The notes under the pieces were generated by a model. It saw only the letters and a list, made by a program, of their open reading frames with translations, did no database searches and was not told the origin of the DNA. Below, in pieces: positions 41,346-51,129 of a DNA stretch of 64,000 nt (its first letter is position 1; each line of letters begins with the position of its first letter). The stretch lies in the NCBI GenBank assembly GCA_021234155.1, contig JAJEKV010000035.1, forward strand, positions 5,779,999 through 5,843,998. The letters run 5' to 3'. The translations under genes were made by a program, and so were the position numbers. The stretch is from Isoetes taiwanensis (Eukaryota > Streptophyta > Lycopodiopsida > Isoetales > Isoetaceae).

Positions 41346-41639
41346 AAACACCTGCGTTTTTTTTTTACTACTCGCAGTACACGTCCTCTCCTAGTTTATA
41401 TATGTCTAGGCTACTAAATACAAGAATCAGTAACTTACATGTGACGGTTCCAAGATATCCGGCCTCCCCGGTGGTAAGACGGCATCAATCGTCTCTGGCC
41501 ATCTCCAGCGTCGATCATGCCGATGACCATGGCGATCCATGTAGGGGGCAACAAGTATAAGATATGGTTAAAAAGAAGAACACCAAAGGCGCTTAGAATT
41601 TTGGAAAAAGGAGCGAAAAAAAAATAACAATGAAGGCCG

Positions 41640-42122
41640 AAAAAGTTGTTTATATAGAAATCTTTAACGTCAAGATGCGGCGTGGCGTCGCCGGCGGCGT
41701 AGTGTCAATCTGGTCACATGCCGGTCACCCACGACTTGGCGGTACACTCCGGCAAGTAACGCATGCGGGCGTGTAAAATGCGTTAGAGACCACGTCGCAT
41801 GCGACGTATAGTCAACGGTCAAAATCCAGGTCACATGCGACCTGGCAGTACACGTGGCAAGTACGTACTGACGTGTCTTATGTTCTGTAATGTCACATGA
41901 CGTCGCATGCGACGTCTGACATTTGTCGTGACATTTGTCGGTTATGAAATTTATGTATACCTATCTTCGTTCGAGCAACCTAAAATCTGAGCAAGTTTTG
42001 TGTAACAACCTAAAAATCGCGATACCTCAAAACACTTGAACATAGCTTGATTAGCGCATCCACGAGCAAATTGCGTGGCCGTGTCCGACATTTGCCGTGA
42101 CATTTGTCGTGGACGATGCCCG
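41640..42122. repeat. GC-rich subterminal-type CACTA repeats with perfect palindromes
   Basis: This block has the same vocabulary as the element's right end (ACGTCGCATGCGACGT, GTCACATGCGACC, ACGTACTGACGTGTC). It holds an 18-bp perfect palindrome at 41,899-41,916 and a 16-bp one at 41,792-41,807. A 23-bp near-identical direct repeat starting GACATTTG lies at 41,918-41,940 and 42,087-42,109. In CACTA elements such repeats are transposase binding sites. Their presence 4 kb inside the composite suggests an original end region interrupted by later insertion. Confidence 0.6.
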
Positions 42123-42838
42123 GCCTGTGTGGGCGATGGCATTTTTAGGCAAATTTTGATCGGGCAGCTTTGACACTGGGACATTAATGCCTTGGATTTG
42201 CAAGGAGTCGTCAGAAGCAGTTCTCCCACTATGCTGGACACCAAGTTCCTCATTCAGATTGCATTTTGTTGCTTCTCTAAAGATGTTGGACTGAGGATAT
42301 GGGAGTCCCACTTTTTGACTACCCAATATTCTCGTTGTAGAAATTCTAGGGGTAAATCCATATGTCATTTCTAATTCCTTCTTTTTTCTCTTTCTCTGGA
42401 TCAACCAGAAGCTAAATTATGAGCTCAAAATATTCTGGATCAACCATCTCCAACTCCATGTCCATCACTAAATTCATCTGCTTTTTCAAAATACCCATAG
42501 CACAAATAGGCCTATACAAATTAAAACAAGCAATATTATTGTCATATCCTTATTCATCGTGGCATTCATCTTCTTGATATCCATCCTGATCATATTCATC
42601 TTCTTCATATTTTTATCTTCAAATTCCATTTTGAAAACTGATTTTAGAATCTATATCATATCATATATCCAGTTTTTGTATTCTACATCATGCTTATATA
42701 CATAAGGCGATTGCCTCAAAAATTTGGATCAACCATAAGCTAAATTCTGAGCTCAAAAAATTCTGGATCAACCAGGAGCTAATCTGAGCTCAAAACTACC
42801 ATATTATAGTTATATCAAAAGATAGAATTTAAGTTGCT
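42123..42838. other. AT-rich stretch, nothing firmly recognised
   Basis: A minus-strand frame of 117 codons (42,404-42,051) overlaps the left part but has no domain I recognise. CTGGATCAACCA and AGCTAAAT-CTGAGCTCAAAA are repeated near 42,395-42,430, 42,725-42,760 and 42,763-42,797, so the stretch contains short dispersed direct repeats. Confidence 0.4.
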
Positions 42839-43207
42839 TCAATACCAAATATCGACTCCAAACAGACTGAAAACTTTCGCAAAAGGGTCATGTTGCATCC
42901 CCGCATCAACTTTGTAATTTCCAGCACCAGTGAGAAGGATCCCTTCAGCCGGTGATGTAAAATTTTTACCTTGGATATCTCTCTCAAACGAAACCACATC
43001 ATTCACCTGCAAATTCTTTGCCTTGACGCTCCAGCCTTTTGCGAAGACATAACTTTGCGAACTATCCCAATAACAGTATCTAAATTTCCACATGCATTGA
43101 TTTTCATCTATAAACAGAAACATCTTACCTTTTTTTTTTCTCCACAATTCCATCATAGTAGCAAATGTAGCTTCTGCGTTGATTTTTGGAATGACGAAAT
43201 GTAACAA
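42839..43207 (-). pseudogene. B3 DNA-binding domain fragment
   Basis: The minus-strand frame reads FVIPKINAEATF, then MWKFRYCYWDSSQSYVFAKGW, followed by VKAKNLQVNDVVSFER. This is the plant B3 fold of the LAV/RAV class: strand 1 with the VIPK-xx-AE element, a WxFRYxYWxSSQSYV core, and KGW…VK-x-KNL-x-x-x-DVVSF. B3 domains bind short DNA motifs in the major groove and act in the nucleus as transcription regulators. The conserved SRF expected after KGW is shortened to S, and no other part of a transcription factor lies nearby. I read it as a captured or stranded exon inside the CACTA composite. A second, unlinked B3 start lies at 44.8 kb on the other strand. Confidence 0.8.
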
Positions 43208-43860
43208 AAAAATCCAACGCAGAATCGGTTATCAAATCAAGCCGCCCACTTGGTTGCACAAAGCACGAAATGAAATGCCGGTCTCAAGGACTTTCTTATC
43301 TAACCAATCTACACTATCTTGAGAGCCAACTAGATCCACCACGTAAATATCGGTGGAGTGTCTGCAGCATAATATCCTCTAGGCTGAACTTTTGTGGCAC
43401 GCACGGCTCAGTATCAAACGTGAATCCAAGCTCTCTAAAAAGATGACGCGCATCATTTTCTATACTCCTTGCCAACCCCCATCAGGAAAACTACGAATAT
43501 CTTCGTCACACTGGAGATTATTTGCAGGGTCAGAACTTGATAAGAATGCATTCGCCGCAGCTACAAGCTGAGACTCATTTGTGCACAGTCCCATATTAGC
43601 CATTCGCAACCGGACCTGATAAATTGGTTAGAATATTAGAATACAATTGCAGGAGATGAAGAAGCAAATCTAGACAATGACCTGATAACAATAGAACTTC
43701 TGAAACACCAGGTATGACTAGATATATTATTATTTCATATTTTATAGCTGCAATTGACATGGTTGGGATGTAATATAGCGTATTGCCCTTGCTTGGATGG
43801 AGAAATCTGAATTCAGGGCAGATTGTCGGGGAACTCATATGTTTATAATTATCAAATTAT
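43208..43860. other. Spacer between B3 and SNF2 fragments
   Basis: AT-rich sequence with no recognised gene. It ends in TTATCAG at 43,857-43,863, which can serve as the 3' splice site of the following SNF2 exon. Part of it is therefore probably intron of the captured helicase gene. Confidence 0.4.
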
Positions 43861-44316
43861 CAGGGATTTGGAAAGACAATCTCTGCAATTGCTTTGATTT
43901 TGAAGGCTAGACCGCCAAAACGTCAAAGATACAATGTAGAAGAATGCAGGAGCACCTTGATTGTTTGCCCTAAATCGCTTTTAAAACAATGGGAACATGA
44001 ATTGAAGGAAAAAGTAGCACCATCTGTCAAGCTATCTGTGTACATATACCATGAAGATCAGAGAAGAATAAATTGTGTTGAACTTTGTAAGCACGACATT
44101 GTGCTTACTATATATGGAACCATTTGTTCTGAATTACAGAAGCCATCTGAAGAGGATGAAAAGAAGCAGCCCCCCAGGCTAAGGGGCACACTGTCGAACA
44201 TTAGGTGGTTTAGAATTATTCTGGATGAAGCTCAATCCATTAGAAAAGCTCACACTAAAAGTTCACGTGCTTGCTGGGGCTTAAGGGCACAATGAAGATG
44301 GTGCCTTTCTGGAACA
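43861..44316 (+). pseudogene. SNF2-family helicase exon fragment (CHR27/28, SMARCA3-like)
   Basis: From 43,864 the frame reads GFGKTISAIALIL (Walker A, motif I; usual form GLGKT). It continues with STLIVCPKSLLKQWEHEL (motif Ia), HDIVLTIYGT, RWFRIILDEAQSIRK (Walker B DEAQ, motif II), and RACWGLRA then RWCLSGT (motif III). These motifs are typical of the plant CHR27/CHR28 (FRG) and SMARCA3-like SNF2 ATPases, which remodel chromatin in the nucleus. A TGA at 44,293-44,295 interrupts the frame where the family has lysine or arginine. Immediately after SGT (44,316) homology stops and CACATATGTCACATATACG repeats begin, a sharp breakpoint. The C-terminal helicase half is absent, so this is a captured, non-functional piece. 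Confidence 0.85.
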
Positions 44317-44363
44317 TGCGACCTTCTACGACACATATGTCACATATGTCACATATACGAAAG

Positions 44364-44381
44364 TTCTAGAATGTTCTAGAA
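44364..44381. promoter_or_regulatory. Heat-shock-element-like array A
   Basis: TTCtaGAAtgTTCtaGAA is four perfect alternating nTTCn/nGAAn modules, the consensus bound by heat-shock factor trimers. It lies just past the SNF2 breakpoint and is followed by two weaker AGTTTTAAAA modules. Function is inferred from the motif alone. Confidence 0.6.
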
Positions 44382-44434
44382 AGTTTTAAAAAGTTTTAAA
44401 ATATAAGAGAATCTTGGGTGAGCCTAAGGAATCC

Positions 44435-44472
44435 TTCTAGAAAATTCCAGAATGTTGTAGAAAGTTCTAGAA
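44435..44472. promoter_or_regulatory. Heat-shock-element-like array B (eight modules)
   Basis: Eight successive modules, TTC-GAA-TTC-GAA-TTG-GAA-TTC-GAA, are each separated by 2 bp; only one base departs from consensus. Such a long uninterrupted heat-shock-factor site is unusual. With array A, 54 bp upstream, it could confer heat-responsive transcription on the element or on the B3 fragment 300 bp downstream. Confidence 0.6.
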
Positions 44473-44770
44473 TGAATGTTGCGAGAGAATACACTTATTT
44501 TCTTCCCAAAGCATTTTGCTAGATGACCAATTAAAATATTTTAGTTCAACCAACTCCACAATTCTCTTGATTTTCGATGAACAAACTTGTCCAAGAAGGC
44601 AACAACCTCCACAACCTCAGAATGGCCATAATGAAGAAATTAAAAAGACGGTTAAGAGATTTTCGAAAAAAGCGCATGATTTTTGGGCGCTGTGTATGTT
44701 GTGATTTGTCGGATCATACAATCGATCAAAAGAAGAACCCATAAAATCTTGGCTCAAACGGAACAAGTTC

Positions 44771-44900
44771 ATGAGTCATGAAGCGAAAACAACGAGCATG
44801 GCGTTAAAAACCGCACCAAAGGACCCAAAGAATGTCGGCAAGCTCAACCGCCTTGTAATCCCTAAGCTCCAGGCTGAAGCCCATTTTCCTTTGCACCATG
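44771..44900 (+). pseudogene. B3-domain N-terminal fragment
   Basis: The plus-strand frame reads PKNVGKLNRLVIPKLQAEAHFPL at residues 20-42. Its VGKLNRLVIPK-xx-AE-x-HFPL core is diagnostic of the first B3 strands in RAV/LAV proteins. Homology ends after HFPL and the rest of the domain is missing. The piece differs in sequence and strand from the B3 fragment at 42.8-43.2 kb, so the two are separate acquisitions or an old inverted pair. Confidence 0.7.
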
Positions 44901-44953
44901 ACATGCTATACTTTGAAGACTTCCAAGGTAACGGTGGCGGTTTAGATACTCTT

Positions 44954-45430
44954 TTATCGCGGCATAGCGGCCGAGCTATGTTCCAATTCCACTTTCCATG
45001 TATGGATCTCCGAAACAAGGCCATCAACAGGTGTAGCCACATAGTATCTCGGCTTTTCAAAATCCTCATCAATGGGGTCGGCTTCATATGGAACTTGTGC
45101 AATTGAAACGCAAATTCCTCCACCATCATATATCACAAAATCATCCTGACGTTTGGCAGGTAAAGTTGCAAGTTCAAGCATTGCTGCTGATTCCAACCTT
45201 GATGTTGATCTTTCAACTTCCATAGTGCCATTAGAATTACTTGTATACCCAGCATGAGATTTTAAATCATAACCTTCTTCCCCCTGTATTGACGTATCCA
45301 TATGTGCTTCTTTGGTTTGCTGATATAGTTCGAGACAATATTTTTCCAGCTCTTGCAATCTCTCAAAGCCCCAAAAAAAACCATTTTTCTCAAAGTCTAG
45401 ATGAAGGAGGTAATTCATGCGGTAGCACAT
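44954..45430 (-). CDS. Unrecognised 158-codon open frame in the CACTA element
   Basis: The frame encodes a mixed, acidic protein. It contains GFFWGFERLQELEKYCLELY (possible helix), KRQDDFVIYDGGGICVSIAQ and ADPIDEDFEKPRYYV. I do not recognise a family. It sits between the B3 fragment and the subterminal repeats, on the same strand as the transposase. By position it could be an N-terminal exon of an element gene. Amino-acid composition looks protein-like rather than random, but nothing independent supports expression. Confidence 0.35.
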   Translation of the reverse strand: MCYRMNYLLHLDFEKNGFFWGFERLQELEKYCLELYQQTKEAHMDTSIQGEEGYDLKSHAGYTSNSNGTMEVERSTSRLESAAMLELATLPAKRQDDFVIYDGGGICVSIAQVPYEADPIDEDFEKPRYYVATPVDGLVSEIHTWKVELEHSSAAMPR

Positions 45431-45590
45431 CTACTGTGATGATGCATGTGCAGGCAACACGCTTAAATGAAGTGCGGGGTTGGTCGTCGAGTCTTTTTCG
45501 CACGGTATCAATCGGGGCATGTGTATTGAATTTGTAATCCTAAAAAACCAAAACTTCGTGTATAAAAAATATACGTCACATGCGACCACC

Positions 45591-45742
45591 TACGTCACAT
45601 ATACGTACTAACGTGTCATATACGTCACATATACATACTGACGTGTCATATACGTCACATATACGTATGGACGTGTCATATACGTCACATATACGTACTG
45701 ACGTGTCATATACGACACATACGTCACATACGTCACATATAC
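45591..45742. repeat. 30-bp minisatellite, four full units plus decayed tail
   Basis: Units of 30 bp start at 45,591, 45,621, 45,651 and 45,681. Each is TACGTCACATATACGTAC followed by TGACGTGTCATA, with one to three differences. The tail repeats ACGTCACAT at 9-bp spacing. It is probably a cluster of transposase binding sites in the CACTA subterminal region. Confidence 0.85.
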
Positions 45743-46098
45743 GACGTCGCATGCGACGTCACGTCGTAAACATCACACCTGTCATCCACTTGGCATAGCG
45801 TCCACCGGCGTGCCGGATGCGCCACGCCACAAAGTGTCGGGACGCCGCACCATATCGCCGTGATGCGCGACGCGACTGGCGTGACACTGCCGTCGCTGGC
45901 GTGATTTGTCGTCGCTGGCGGCGTCACGATGTCGGGCGACGCCGCACCATACGTGTCAGACGTCGCACCATACGTCGCATGCGACGTGCCTGCGACGTGA
46001 CGTCGCATTGACGTCGCATGGTGACGTTATTTGCGACGTCACGTCGCACAGACGTCGCAAGCCCACGTCGCTAAAAGTCCATTCTCTTGTTGTGTAGT
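45743..46098. repeat. CACTA right-terminal and subterminal region
   Basis: The region is dense in GACGTC, TGCGACGT and GTCGC words, with a perfect 18-bp palindrome GACGTCGCATGCGACGTC at 45,743-45,760 and a 16-bp version at 45,972-45,987. It ends in GTCCATTCTCTTGTTGTGTAG, whose complement is the ACTACACAACAAG-type terminus. The next bases are 98 bp of copia LTR. Confidence 0.75.
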
Positions 46099-46195
46099 AT
46101 TGCTGTTTTGGTATTAAAGGATCCTTTCGATCCTCTCTTTGTATCAGTTCTGGCATTCAATAGAATCTGTCGTCTTCCTATTCACCTGGGTTACA
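46098..46195 (+). repeat. Truncated 5' LTR of the copia element
   Basis: These 98 bp, from TATTGCTGTTTTGG to CACCTGGGTTACA, match 50,433-50,530 with no difference that I can see. The first 113 bp of the LTR are missing and CACTA terminal sequence stands in their place. Confidence 0.92.
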
Positions 46196-46207
46196 TGGTA
46201 TCAGAGC
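46196..46207 (+). other. Primer binding site, initiator Met tRNA
   Basis: TGGTATCAGAGC lies directly after the LTR end. It is the classic complement of the 3' end of plant initiator-methionine tRNA, used to prime minus-strand DNA synthesis. Confidence 0.93.
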
Positions 46208-46244
46208 ACAGGTGATATCTTTTTGCTCAAGATCTATAGGTAAG

Positions 46245-49200
46245 ATGGATTCTAGCTCTTCCTCTACAATCGCCCCTGCCGTTGTCCAAACCCCTGCATC
46301 GCCTGATCTCCTTGACCCCATCAAAGGCTTGGAAAAATTTGGAATCGAGGGGTTCAAAGGGGATGATTTTCGCATGTGGAAATATCAAATCTCCACTTAT
46401 TTCATGGCAGCAGGCTTATGGGAGGTGATAAACGGCACTGCTGCACGACCTGGCGGTGAAAATATGAGCCCTGATGCATTACGAAAATGGATTGCCAAAG
46501 ACTCCAGAGCACACTCAGTTCTGATCAGCAGCATCCATCCCTCTATCTTGCACAGGCTCAAGGTTTCCAACTCTGCTCATGAGTGCTGGAGCAAATTACT
46601 CCGCATGTGCGAAGAGAAATCTGTAGCCGCTCAAGTAATGCTAAGGCACAAACTCTATGCCACCAGGCTTGGTGATGGAGAATCCATGAGTGCCCACATT
46701 GCTAAAATGCGCAGCATCATGGACCAACTTGATGAGTCTGGTCCAATCAAACTTTGTGGGAACTGCTCTGCCTATGCTGAGCAGCACAATTGTCTTGCCC
46801 TTTTGTCCAGCCTTCCTCCATCATATGGAAATTTGGTTGTGGTTCTTTCAAACCACCAAGGCACTCTGGTTTGGGAGGAGGTTAGTGCCCGGCTGCTGCA
46901 AGAAGAGGCCCGGATTCAGCAAAATGGAGCCACTGAAATTCAGATGGCTCTCTTCTCTGGCATGCGTCCCAAAGCTGAGAACAAGACAAATCATGGACAC
47001 AAACCCAATGCGGGAAAAGTCAGGCCCAAATGTGATTATTGCAAACGCAAAGGGCATCTCAAGGAGGGATGCTGGAAGCTGATTGCTGATCAAGCAAATG
47101 GGAAACTGCCCACTGCAAATTGCACCACTGATGAAGTTCAGCCTGTTCAGCCAGCTCATGCTTTCATGACCATTCACACCTCCTATTCTGATCTAGATGT
47201 ATGGTGGCTGGACACTGCTGCATCCAACCATATGACTGGATGCAAAAATTTCTTTGTCAAGATGCAAGCATTACCCCAGTTGCATATTGTCACCACCAGC
47301 AATGGAAGCAAGTTGCAGGCCTCTCAATGTGGTGATGTAAGTATCAAGATTGCTCCTCAAAAATTTCTTACCCTTTCAAATGTTCTTTATGTTCCAGGAC
47401 TGGACCATAACCTTGTTTGCATTGGGCAAATTGCTGATCTTGGTTTATCCATCACATTTGATCGCACTCAGGCCATTATTACCAAAGAAGCTGAAACCAT
47501 TGCTTTTGGGATGCGGTTTGACAATATTTACAAGTTGCATACATCATCTAATGAGCTAGCTCTTCATACTCAAGCAACATCCATGGGCTCTCTTTGGCAT
47601 CAGCGCCTTGGGCATGCTGGCTTTGATTGTCTTCAACACACAACATCTCTCAATGCTGCCACTGGCCTCCCTGCTACATTCTAGCAGGAGCCTTGTGAAA
47701 TTTGTCATCTTGGCAAGCAACACAAGCTCCCTTTTCTGCTATCTGAAAATCGGGCATCATCCCCAGCATTGCGCATTCATTCTGATGTTTCTGGTCCTCA
47801 TCGTCCCACAAAAAGTGGCTCCACCTATTTTCTGACATTTATTGATGATTATTCGCGGTTTGTCACAGTCTACTTCCTCAAACACAAAAGTGAGGTATTT
47901 GGTTTTTTCCAGCAATTTGTTGCTTTGGTCCGCACTCAACTTGAAAAACCAGTCAAAGCTCTTATGAGCGACAATGGTGGAGAATACTGCTCCAATGCCT
48001 TCAAACTCTTTTGTGCAAGTCAAGGCATTGAACATCGGACCATCATTCCTGGAGACTTTGAGCAAAATGGACTTGCTGAACGCATGAACCGGACACTCAA
48101 GGATATGGCTTGCTGTCTCTTAATTCAAGCCCAACTTCCATTGCAATTTTGGGCTGAAGCCCTTAGTACAACAGTGTATCTCAGAAATCGCCTTGCATCT
48201 CGCAAAGCTCAAAAGACTCCTCTTGAGATGTGGAATGGAACTCGCCCTAACCTCGCTCATGTTCGAGTTTTTGGATGTTTGGCCTTTGCTCTTCAGCGCC
48301 ATCGAGCAGGAGCTTTTGCACCACGCAGCTTACGCACCATTTTCGTTGGTTATTCCATCACTCAGAAGGGATATAGGCTCTTGGACCCGTGTTCACTTCA
48401 TGGAAGATCGCTTGGGATCTGCTCTTCTTTCTCCTGCACCTTTACCTGCAGACCTCATTAGTCTTCCAACAATCATCTCCTCTGATGACATTGATCAATT
48501 CCCTGCTGCTGCCACTGCCTCCACTCCTGCAGTCGTTGCCCTTGGATCATCTCCTTCTGCCACATCAGCCTCACCTGAGCCTGCTCCTTCTCCTTCTCTG
48601 GTTCCACTTGTGGATTCTTCCCAGCCTCGGAGATCTGCTCGCACTTGGAAGCCCACAGCCAAGATGCTCACGTATCACCAAGCTGCCTTCAATGTGCATG
48701 ATCCCACTGTTCCTGCCACTTACAAGCAAGCTTGCTCTGATGTTCATGCAGCCCAATGGCATGCCGCAATGGATGAGGAAATGGCAGCTCTCCGCCGTAA
48801 TCACGTGTGGTCCCTTTGTGCACTTCCTGCAGGACGGCAGCCTGTTACTTCGAAATGGCTTTACAAGATCAAGATGTGTGCTGATGGATCCCTTGATCGA
48901 TTCAAAGCTCGCTTGGTTGCTCGCGGCTTCTCTCAGATTGAAGGTGTTGATTTCCATGAGACCTTCTCTCCCGTGGTGAAAATGACTTCCATTCGGATTC
49001 TTCTTGCTTTAGCAACAGCTCATGATATGGAGATCCATCAAATGGACGTGCAAGCTGCATTCTTGTATGGTGATCTTTCAGAGGAAGTTTACTTGCAGCA
49101 GCCTGAAGGCTACATTCATCCCGGCGAGGAGCATTTGGTCTGGAGACTTCACAAGGCCCTGTATGGCTTGCTACAGGCACCCCGGGCTTGGTATGAAAAA

Positions 49201-50325
49201 ATGCACAACTTCTTACTTCAATTGGGCTTCAGCAGTGGTTTTGCAGACACCAACCTTTATGTCCTCAAGCAGGATGCTGCCTTCACTCTTTTGGGCCTTT
49301 ACATTGATGATACTATCATCGTCACTAAGTCTCTTGCAGTGCTCTCTCGCATTAAGCAATCCTTGGCTGCCCACTTCATGATGCATGACCTCCAAGAAAT
49401 TCGGAGTTGCCTTGGCCTACGCATCACACGAGATCGCTCTCAGCGCATCCTCTGGGTTGATCAAGAGAAACATAGCCTGGACATTCTCCACAAGTTCAAT
49501 ATGCATGACTGTCATGGCATCTCCACTCCCATGGACGCTGATTCTCCACAGACCCTAGCTGACCATGCTACTATGGCTCCCATCCCATATCGCAATGCAT
49601 TAGGTTGCCTCAATTATCTCATGATCTGCACTTGTCCTGACCTTGGCTTTGTCGTCAGTCTCTTGAGCCGCTTCATGGCCAATCCTGGTCTCCCTCATTG
49701 GCATGCTCTCAAACGTGTTTTGCGTTATCTTCGAGCCACTGCCCACTTTGGCCTTCAGTTTGGACCTCCTTCCTCTACCCAGGATCTCTTTCTTGGTTAC
49801 ACTGATGCTGACTATGCCGGTGAAGAGGAGGCCAAATCAACCTCTGGTTATTGTTTTTTCTTCAATGAGGGTATCATCAGCTGGAGCTCCAAGAAGCAAC
49901 AGGTCACTGCTCAATCCACTATGGAAGGGGAGTATATTGCTGCCTGCGAGGCAGCCAAAGAAGCTGCTTGGCTTCAGAAAATTGCCCTGGACCTTCACCT
50001 TCAGCAGGAGCTGCCTCTCACTCTTTACTGTGACAGTCAAAGTGCAATTGCCTTGGCTAAAGATCCCAGGTTTCATCCCAAGTCCAAGCATCTGAAAGTG
50101 CGGTTTTATTATCTGAAAGAACAAGTTCATGATGGTCACCTGGTTATGCCTTACTTTAACACTCATGACATGGTGGCAGATCTTCTCACTAAGCCTCTGC
50201 ATACTTCCAAATTTCAGCACCATCGCACTCAACTTCGTGTTCTTCCTCGAGGTTCAGCTCAAGCAGGAGGTACAGAAGATCTTGTGAGCACCACCTCTTC
50301 AGACTCCTTCAAGCAGGAGTGTTGA
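46245..50325 (+). pseudogene. Copia gag-pol polyprotein, broken by a stop and a frameshift
   Basis: The start chosen is MDSSSSS at 46,245, the first ATG after the primer site. Gag ends in a CCHC knuckle, CDYCKRKGHLKEGC (47,031). Protease reads DTAASNHMTG (47,211), with alanine where the D-T/S-G triad has glycine. WHQRLGH and, after a TAG at 47,682-47,684, CEICHLGK form the integrase HHCC finger, so the stop splits it. The integrase core has D (47,784), D in SDNGGEY (47,970) and E in QNGLAERMN (48,078). Near 48,390 the frame shifts by one, at RLLDP. Reverse transcriptase follows, with KARLVARGFSQ (48,904) and YIDD (49,300), then RNase H with TDADYAG, MEGEY and CDSQS. All domains are present, but the copy cannot make one polyprotein as read. 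Confidence 0.93.
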
Positions 50326-50530
50326 TCAAATGAAGTCGTCTTGACACGTGGCACCCACAAAACCGTCACCTTCTCGGTGCAAAAATCTTAGGAGAAACTC
50401 TAGGAGAAACTCTTGCATGTTACTGTTTTTAATATTGCTGTTTTGGTATTAAAGGATCCTTTCGATCCTCTCTTTGTATCAGTTCTGGCATTCAATAGAA
50501 TCTGTCGTCTTCCTATTCACCTGGGTTACA
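50320..50530 (+). repeat. 3' LTR of the copia element (211 bp)
   Basis: It begins TGTTGATCAAATG, overlapping the stop codon of pol, and ends CACCTGGGTTACA. It contains ACACGTGGC (50,344-50,352), an ABRE/G-box-type site, and a duplicated AGGAGAAACTCT. The polypurine tract would be the short AAGCAGGAG upstream. Confidence 0.9.
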
Positions 50531-50998
50531 CTCCCAACTGGGCGTGATAATAAACGAAATCAATCTTATGCACTCTTGCATTTTTGCAAGATAACATTGT
50601 GGAAATTACACCAATTTAATATAAAATTGAACTAAGTTGCGGTGAACATTTGAAACCATGGTAGAAACATTAGATAAACCAAAAGAATTACAAACCTCCA
50701 AACTTTATTTGCTTTGAAAAAATATCCTGAACGTGAGTGCAATAAAATGCTTAGCAAATACGATCGTCTGTGAGTTAGATCTCTTGCATTCCAAAACAAA
50801 AACGGTTATCTCCGATCTCCCTTAAGATCGCACGGCTATGTCTCAAGCTAAAGTCTTCAATAACATTTTAGCTCCCTCTATATTTCCCATCATGCTTCCT
50901 TCTTTTACACCCATTCCTAGGTAGACTCACAGGAGTAGAGGCAACGCGATGAAAGATATAAGGTTCCCAAAAGAATTTTATAATGATTTTTAAGGGAT
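50531..50998. other. AT-rich flank, nothing recognised
   Basis: There is no open frame of note and no repeat recognised between the copia LTR and the fold-back element. Confidence 0.4.
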
Positions 50999-51129
50999 GG
51001 TGTCTAGATAATGCCCTCTGACCCGAGGATGTCGGTGGAAAAAAAAAATTTCGGGTCACATGCGCGCCATATGGCCACATGATCCGAAATTTTTTGCCAG
51101 TGAGGTAGGGCGTTATTGCCCCTAACACC
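50999..51129. mobile_element. Small fold-back (MITE-like) element
   Basis: The left end GGTGTCTAGATAATGCCCTC pairs with the complement of the right end, GGTGTTAGGGGCAATAACGC followed by CC. Internally, AAAAAATTTCGGGTCACATG pairs with the complement of CATGATCCGAAATTTTTT around a short centre. About 130 bp can therefore fold into one imperfect hairpin. No target duplication was identified. Confidence 0.55.

Larger units (their letters stand above)
35276..46098 (-). mobile_element. Composite CACTA (En/Spm-like) DNA transposon with captured gene pieces
   Basis: The right end, read on the minus strand, is ACTACACAACAAGAGAATGG followed by TTTTAGCGACGTGGG. This resembles the CACTACAA-type end of plant CACTA elements, but the first base is T, not C. 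Near 35,288 a related sequence, AACTAAGAAATGAGTTTTAA, marks the probable left end. Both ends are followed by GACGTC- and GCATGC-rich subterminal repeats. Inside lie a minus-strand TNP2-type transposase, a SET domain, and B3 and SNF2 fragments. The interval 42.1-45.5 kb may be a captured or nested block, because subterminal-type repeats occur on both sides of it. No target duplication could be established. The element is clearly decayed. Confidence 0.7.
46098..50530 (+). mobile_element. Ty1/copia LTR retrotransposon, 5' LTR truncated
   Basis: The internal order (gag, protease, integrase, reverse transcriptase, RNase H) is that of Ty1/copia. The 3' LTR is 211 bp with TG...CA ends. At the 5' side only the last 98 bp of the LTR remain, identical by eye to the 3' copy, and they directly abut the CACTA end. 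The primer site matches the initiator-Met tRNA. One in-frame stop and one frameshift break the polyprotein. No target duplication can be scored because the 5' edge is lost. Confidence 0.93.

Noticed and set aside
45580-46011. Open frames with SHIRTDVSYT-type repeats
   Set aside because: They are translations of the 30-bp minisatellite and GACGTC-rich terminal repeats, not a repeat protein.
46848-48302. Minus-strand frames inside the copia element
   Set aside because: They are antisense shadows of gag and integrase with no domain of their own.
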